Source: Burkholderiales bacterium
GTDB taxonomy: Bacteria > Pseudomonadota > Gammaproteobacteria > Burkholderiales > SG8-39
Reading direction: 5' to 3'
DNA: 37,143 nt
Assembly (NCBI GenBank): GCA_014860445.1
Contig: JACZJT010000038.1
Span: 1-37,143, forward strand
Shown here: positions 33,492 to 37,143 of the stretch, piece after piece
Position numbering within the stretch: position 1 is the first letter of the stretch
Layout: every line of letters begins with the position of its first letter
Position numbers and translations under genes: made by a program
Notes under the pieces: generated by a model
Told to the model about the DNA's origin: nothing
Database searches by the model: none
Seen by the model: the letters and a program-made list of their open reading frames with translations, nothing else

Positions 33492-34256
33492 ATGGAACTG
33501 CCAATCAACCAATTCAAACGCGGCATGAAAGCGGGCACGCCGCAGATCGGGCTGTGGTCCAGCCTGTCGTCCCACTACAGCGTGGAAGTCATCGCGGGCT
33601 CCGGTTTCGACTGGCTGCTGCTCGATACCGAGCACTCGCCCAATGACCTGGAGAACGTGGTCACCCAGCTGCAGGCGGCGTCGGCTTACCCGACCACGGC
33701 CATCGTGCGACCGGCCTGGAACGACATGGTGCTGATCAAGCGCTTTCTCGATGCCGGCGTGCAGTCCCTGTTGATTCCCTACGTGCAGACCCCGGAGGAA
33801 GCCGCCAACGCCGTGGCCTACACGCGCTATCCGTTGCGCGGTGTGCGCGGCGTCGCCGGCACCACGCGAGCCACGCGTTTTGGCCGGGTGAAGGATTATT
33901 TCAAGCGCGCGGAGGAAGAAATCTGCGTGCTGGTGCAGGTGGAGACGCAACTTGGACTGGACAATCTGGATGCAATCGCAGCGACCGACGGTGTCGACGG
34001 CGTATTCATCGGACCCGCGGACCTGTCCGCGGGCCTGGGTCACCTGGGCAACATCCCGCACCCCGAAGTGCAAAAGGCGATCGACGACGCGATCGGCCGC
34101 ATCCGCAAAGCGGGCAAGGCACCTGGAATTCTCGCCCCGGTCGAGGCGGACGCGCGCCGCTATCTCGAACTGGGCTGCCTGTTCGTCGCCGTAGGCGCCG
34201 ACGTCGGCCTGCTCGCGCGCGAATCCGAAAAGCTCTGCGCCAAATTCAAATCATGA
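33492..34256 (+). CDS. hpaI: 4-hydroxy-2-oxoheptanedioate aldolase
   Basis: A 254-residue class II aldolase of the HpcH/HpaI family, cleaving 4-hydroxy-2-oxoheptanedioate to pyruvate and succinate semialdehyde with a divalent metal. It matches E. coli HpaI closely by eye. H48 in EHSP, R73 in RPAWND, E151 in QVET and D177 in GPADLS fall at the known catalytic and metal positions (offset by two or three). [11 protein letters not shown]-like N-terminus and APGILAP are present. HpaI enzymes accept many aldehydes, so a different natural substrate is possible. Its stop overlaps the next gene by ATGA. Confidence 0.9.
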   Translation: MELPINQFKRGMKAGTPQIGLWSSLSSHYSVEVIAGSGFDWLLLDTEHSPNDLENVVTQLQAASAYPTTAIVRPAWNDMVLIKRFLDAGVQSLLIPYVQTPEEAANAVAYTRYPLRGVRGVAGTTRATRFGRVKDYFKRAEEEICVLVQVETQLGLDNLDAIAATDGVDGVFIGPADLSAGLGHLGNIPHPEVQKAIDDAIGRIRKAGKAPGILAPVEADARRYLELGCLFVAVGADVGLLARESEKLCAKFKS

Positions 34257-35194
34257 AAGACATCGAAATTCTTTCGTTGGGGCCGTTCTATACGCCTGCA
34301 TTCGAATTGATGGAGCAGGAGTTCACCGTGCACAAGCTCTGGCAGGCAAAGGATCCCGCCGGGCTGATCGCCGAGGTCGGCCCCCGCATACGCGGCATCC
34401 AGGCGATGCACGCCAACAAGACGAAAGCCGAGTTGATCAATTCACTGCCCAAGCTCGAAATCATTTCCTGCTTTGGCGTCGGCGTGGACGGCGTCGATCT
34501 GGCTGCGGCAAAAAAACGGGGGCTGGTCGTCTCCAATACACCGGAGGTGCTGAACGAGTGTGTGGCCGACCTCGCGTTGGGGCTCACGATCGCGACCGTA
34601 CGCCGCATCAGCCTGGGCGACCGCTATGTCCGCGCCAACAAATGGCTCAAAGGCCCGATGCCCTTCACGCACAGCCTAGGCGGAAAGGTCATGGGAATAC
34701 TCGGCTACGGACGTATCGGCAAGGCCATTGCCAAGCGCGCGGAAGCCTTCGGCATGCACATCGTCTACAACGGTCGTAAGCCGCAGGCGGACGTGGCGCA
34801 CAAATACTATGCAAGTCTGACCGAGATGGCACGCGACTGCGACGTACTGGTGGCGATTTGCCCGGGCGGTGCTGCAACGCGGCACATCGTCAACGCCGAA
34901 GTGATGCAAGCCTTGGGGCCGGAGGGCACGCTCATCAACGTCGCGCGCGGCTCGGTGGTGGATGAACAGGCGCTGGTCAAGGCGCTCTCCGAAGGCAGGC
35001 TGGGCGCGGCCGGCCTGGACGTATTCGAAGACGAGCCGCGCGTGCCCGAGGCGCTGTTCGCGATGGACCAGGTCGTATTGCAGCCGCACGTGGCCAGCGC
35101 GACGCACGAAACGCGCATGGCGATGGGCGTTCTCACCGCAGACAATCTGCGCGCGCATTTTTCCGGGAAGCCGGTGCTGACGCCGGTGATTTAA
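34253..35194 (+). CDS. 2-hydroxyacid dehydrogenase (glyoxylate/hydroxypyruvate reductase-like)
   Basis: A 313-residue NAD(P)-dependent D-2-hydroxyacid dehydrogenase. [13 protein letters not shown] is the Rossmann motif. Catalytic Arg lies in [10 protein letters not shown], Glu in DVFEDEP, and His in [26 protein letters not shown] precedes the cofactor domain. It fits the hydroxypyruvate/glyoxylate reductase group. The start overlaps the hpaI stop (ATGA), so it is coupled to the aldolase and may reduce or oxidise a product of it. It is distinct from the paralogue at 3374-4435, whose His motif differs. Confidence 0.9.
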   Translation: MKDIEILSLGPFYTPAFELMEQEFTVHKLWQAKDPAGLIAEVGPRIRGIQAMHANKTKAELINSLPKLEIISCFGVGVDGVDLAAAKKRGLVVSNTPEVLNECVADLALGLTIATVRRISLGDRYVRANKWLKGPMPFTHSLGGKVMGILGYGRIGKAIAKRAEAFGMHIVYNGRKPQADVAHKYYASLTEMARDCDVLVAICPGGAATRHIVNAEVMQALGPEGTLINVARGSVVDEQALVKALSEGRLGAAGLDVFEDEPRVPEALFAMDQVVLQPHVASATHETRMAMGVLTADNLRAHFSGKPVLTPVI

Positions 35195-35210
35195 GCTCGA
35201 GGAGAAAACA

Positions 35211-36071
35211 ATGAATCGATTTGAAATCCTTGTCATTGGTTCCGGCGTCATGGGCCGCGGCATCGCGAAGAGCTTCGCCGCTGCGGGAATCTCCTGCGCC
35301 ATTTATTCGCGCAACGCGTCCAAAGTCAGCGGCATCGACGCGCGCGTTGCGCTGCTCGATAAGCTGCCGCCGGACGCGCCGACCCTGGTGATAGAGTCGG
35401 TGCCGGAGGAGAAGGCGCTCAAATTCGCCTGCTACGCCGCGATCGAATCGGCTTATGCCGGCGAGCCGGTGCTGGCGTCGAACACATCGGGCATCGACCT
35501 CGAGACCCTGGCACAGCCGCTCACGCACCCCGAGCGCTTCATCGGCATGCATTACTTCATGCCCGCGGACGTGAACACCATGGTCGAGGTCGCGCCGGTG
35601 CGGACTACCGATCCGGCGGCCGTGGACACGGCCGTGCGTCTGCTCGAAGCAGCAGGCAGGAACCTGGTACGCCTGAAGCGCGCACTGCCGGGGCTGCTGA
35701 TCAACCGGCTGCAGCACGCCATTCTGCACGAAGCCTATTACCTGATCGACGAAGGCGTCGCAAGCGCGGCAGAGATCGACCGCTGCGCGCGCGAAATGCT
35801 CGCGCCGCGCATGTGCATCACCGGGCTGATAGAGCAGAAGGACATCAGCGGCCTCGACACCCATGCGCTGGCGCAGCGCGCCCTGGTGCCGGTGCTGCAC
35901 CATGGCGACAGGCCGCGACGCGCGCTGCAGGACCTGTTTGAGGCCGGGCACTTGGGCATCAAGACCGGTAGGGGCTTCTACGACTGGAGCGGCAAGGATC
36001 CCGATAAAGTCAAAGCCGAGGCCGGGCGCAAGCTCAACGACCTGCTCGACTATCTAGAACAACAGCGCTAG
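35211..36071 (+). CDS. 3-hydroxyacyl-CoA dehydrogenase-family oxidoreductase
   Basis: A 286-residue NAD-dependent beta-hydroxy dehydrogenase. GSGVMGRGIA (10-19) is the cofactor loop. IESVPEEKALK and SNTSGID match the family, and the catalytic His lies in IGMHYFMP (H114). The C-terminal helical domain ends GIKTGRGFYDW. Members act on 3-hydroxyacyl-CoA, L-gulonate or other 3-hydroxyacids. Beside hpaI and the hydroxyacid dehydrogenase, a free hydroxyacid substrate is plausible. It starts 16 bases after the previous stop and ends the operon before a probable terminator. Confidence 0.89.
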   Translation: MNRFEILVIGSGVMGRGIAKSFAAAGISCAIYSRNASKVSGIDARVALLDKLPPDAPTLVIESVPEEKALKFACYAAIESAYAGEPVLASNTSGIDLETLAQPLTHPERFIGMHYFMPADVNTMVEVAPVRTTDPAAVDTAVRLLEAAGRNLVRLKRALPGLLINRLQHAILHEAYYLIDEGVASAAEIDRCAREMLAPRMCITGLIEQKDISGLDTHALAQRALVPVLHHGDRPRRALQDLFEAGHLGIKTGRGFYDWSGKDPDKVKAEAGRKLNDLLDYLEQQR

Positions 36072-36092
36072 GGTCTGTTTTCGTTCATCGTA

Positions 36093-36170
36093 GGCGCCGC
36101 ATTTGGAGGCAACCGCGAAGGAATGAATATTTGTTTGAAGCAACAAACGCCTGTCGCGGCGCCCCTTTTT
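36093..36170 (+). terminator. Probable terminator with long-range stem and T-run
   Basis: ggcgccgc (36093-36100) pairs with gcggcgcc (36156-36163). An inner stem, tttgtt (36130-36135) with aacaaa (36142-36147), sits inside the loop. cc then TTTTT (36166-36170) follows. It lies 22 bases after the operon stop. The 55-base loop is unusually long, so read-through into the TAXI gene is possible. Confidence 0.45.
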
Positions 36171-36239
36171 AAACGCTTGACTAAGCGCGCTGCCCGCCAC
36201 ACAATTTGGCCAGCATAAGCGATCTCTGCCATCTGGCAG

Positions 36240-36272
36240 CCGAAGTAACCCCGAAACAACCCCGAAGTAACC
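36240..36272 (+). repeat. Three tandem 11-base repeats upstream of the TAXI gene
   Basis: ccgaagtaacc (36240-36250), ccgaaacaacc (36251-36261) and ccgaagtaacc (36262-36272) are three head-to-tail copies, the middle one with two changes. They end one base before the CTAAGGAGG ribosome site of the next gene. The 11-base period is close to one helical turn, suiting a repeated protein contact, but slippage could also create it. Confidence 0.6.
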
Positions 36273-36286
36273 CTAAGGAGGATTTC

Positions 36287-37143
36287 ATGATCCAAATCTC
36301 TCAAATCGGAAAAGTACTGGGATCGGCCGCCATAGCCTTGGCTTTCGCCGCGCCCGTTTCAGCGCAGCAACTGAAAATGATGACCGGCCCGCAGGGCGGC
36401 TCCTGGTATCCACTCGGTGGCGCGATCCAGGGGCTCATCGAGAAGGCCATTCCCGGCGCGAGCATGCAAGTGCTGCCGGGCGCCGGCATTTCCAACATCA
36501 AGGGCGTGCAAACCGGCAAGGCTGAGCTCGGGTTCGGCAACGCCGTTTCCTCCGTCGACGGGGTCAACGGCAAGGCCCCGTTCGACTCGAAGCAGGACAA
36601 TGTCTGCCAGCTGGCAACGCTTTACTTCCAGTATTTCCACATGGTCGGCCTCGCTGACGCCGGCATCAAGACCGTTGCCGACGCCAATGGTAAGGCGCTC
36701 ACCACCCAGCAGAAAGGCAACACCGGCGAGCAAATGACGCGCGACGTGCTCAAGGTCTACGGCCTCGATTACGGCAAGATGTCCAAGGTCAACCACAGTT
36801 CGTACACCGATTCGGTATCGCAGTTGAAGGACGGCCATGCCCAGGTGTTCACCCTGATCACCACCGTGCCGGCATCCTCCGTAATGGACCTCGCCTCGGC
36901 CCGGGACATCCAGGTGATGGAAGTGCCCGACGAAAAACTCAGGGAACTGCAGAAAATCAACAAGGGCTACGACAAGCGCATCATCAAGGCCGGCAGCTAT
37001 CCCAAGCAGAGCAAGGACGTGCAGACCATAGGCACCTGGACGCACCTGGTGGCCAGCTGCAAGCTGCCCGAGGATACGGTCTACAAGATCACCAAGGCGC
37101 TCGCGACCAATGTCGAAAACCTCGGCAACGTGGTGTCCGCGGT
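36287..37143 (+). CDS. TAXI-family TRAP solute-binding protein (partial, runs off window)
   Basis: The first 285 codons of a periplasmic TAXI binding protein; the frame stays open to the right edge. The signal peptide covers about 1-26 (hydrophobic GSAAIALAFAAPVSA, cleaved before QQ). LKMMTGPQGGSWYPLGGAI and LPGAGISNIKGVQTGKAELGFGNAVS are the family signature. The later TTVPASSVMDLA and WTHLVASCKLPED segments continue the fold. AAGGAGG six bases before the ATG at 36287 is a near-perfect ribosome site. A TAXI permease is expected just beyond the window. It probably imports the substrate of the upstream catabolic operon; that is inference. Confidence 0.92.
   Translation, partial: MIQISQIGKVLGSAAIALAFAAPVSAQQLKMMTGPQGGSWYPLGGAIQGLIEKAIPGASMQVLPGAGISNIKGVQTGKAELGFGNAVSSVDGVNGKAPFDSKQDNVCQLATLYFQYFHMVGLADAGIKTVADANGKALTTQQKGNTGEQMTRDVLKVYGLDYGKMSKVNHSSYTDSVSQLKDGHAQVFTLITTVPASSVMDLASARDIQVMEVPDEKLRELQKINKGYDKRIIKAGSYPKQSKDVQTIGTWTHLVASCKLPEDTVYKITKALATNVENLGNVVSA

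Noticed and set aside
36240-36272. Tandem repeats considered as a CRISPR remnant
   Set aside because: The units are 11 bases with no spacers and no cas genes are present.
1-37143. tRNA, rRNA, insertion sequences, prophage and CRISPR features
   Set aside because: I saw no cloverleaf-like sequence, transposase, integrase or repeat-spacer array by eye; a covariance-model scan would be needed to exclude small RNAs.

Overview
The window is GC-rich, densely packed chromosomal DNA of an aerobic, heterotrophic proteobacterium. It is most likely a betaproteobacterium of the Burkholderiales type. The evidence is the GlnS with a long N-terminal lead, a DUF3563-like small protein, TRAP transporters of both DctP and TAXI type, and many catabolic hydroxyacid, oxoacid and aldolase enzymes. 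No rRNA, tRNA, CRISPR array, phage gene, transposase or integrase was seen. No gap between genes is longer than about 270 bases. The last gene runs off the right edge.

Layout. 1-132: a long imperfect palindrome, no gene. 133-3104 (-): a membrane diguanylate cyclase followed by a ThDP enzyme of the acetolactate synthase fold. 3374-5556 (+): a D-2-hydroxyacid dehydrogenase and a secreted glycerophosphodiesterase. 5585-8075 (-): a tight four-gene operon with a two-subunit ThDP decarboxylase of the sulfopyruvate/phosphonopyruvate decarboxylase type, a PcaC-like decarboxylase and a 3-hydroxyisobutyrate dehydrogenase-like reductase. 8217-12275 (+): glnS, a zinc-independent alcohol dehydrogenase-like oxidoreductase and an MFS transporter. 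12298-13224 (-): a LysR regulator, divergent from two small-protein genes (13426-14051). 14161-14913 (-): a sirtuin. 15046-15757 (+): a RidA-fold protein lacking the key arginine and a 70-residue protein. 15835-18044 (-): a thiol dioxygenase translationally coupled to a four-domain rhodanese protein. 18145-19803 (-): prfC. 19965-21323 (+): a membrane-anchored TAXI-type binding protein. 21331-24252 (-): a complete DctPQM TRAP transporter. 24341-27135 (+): a divergent FeoB coupled to a YcgR/PilZ c-di-GMP receptor. 27238-27996 (+): an SDR. 28012-28905 (-): a BASS-family transporter. 28975-30639 (-): ettA. 30726-31169 (+): an isoprenylcysteine methyltransferase-like membrane protein. 31395-32177 (-): hpaH. 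32403-36071 (+): NIPSNAP, RraA-like, HpaI, 2-hydroxyacid dehydrogenase and 3-hydroxyacyl-CoA dehydrogenase-like genes, followed by a TAXI binding protein (36287 to the edge).

How the genes work together. The right end looks like a catabolic island. HpaH and HpaI would hydrate and cleave a 2-oxo-enoate to pyruvate plus a semialdehyde, the dehydrogenases would handle hydroxyacids, and the TAXI protein may bind an organic acid substrate. The upper homoprotocatechuate enzymes are absent here, so the true substrate is open. The 5585-8075 operon suggests decarboxylation of an unidentified 2-oxoacid followed by reduction. The thiol dioxygenase/rhodanese pair points to organosulfur metabolism. c-di-GMP signalling appears twice, as a GGDEF enzyme and a PilZ receptor. 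At least five gene junctions use 4-base ATGA overlaps, indicating strong translational coupling.
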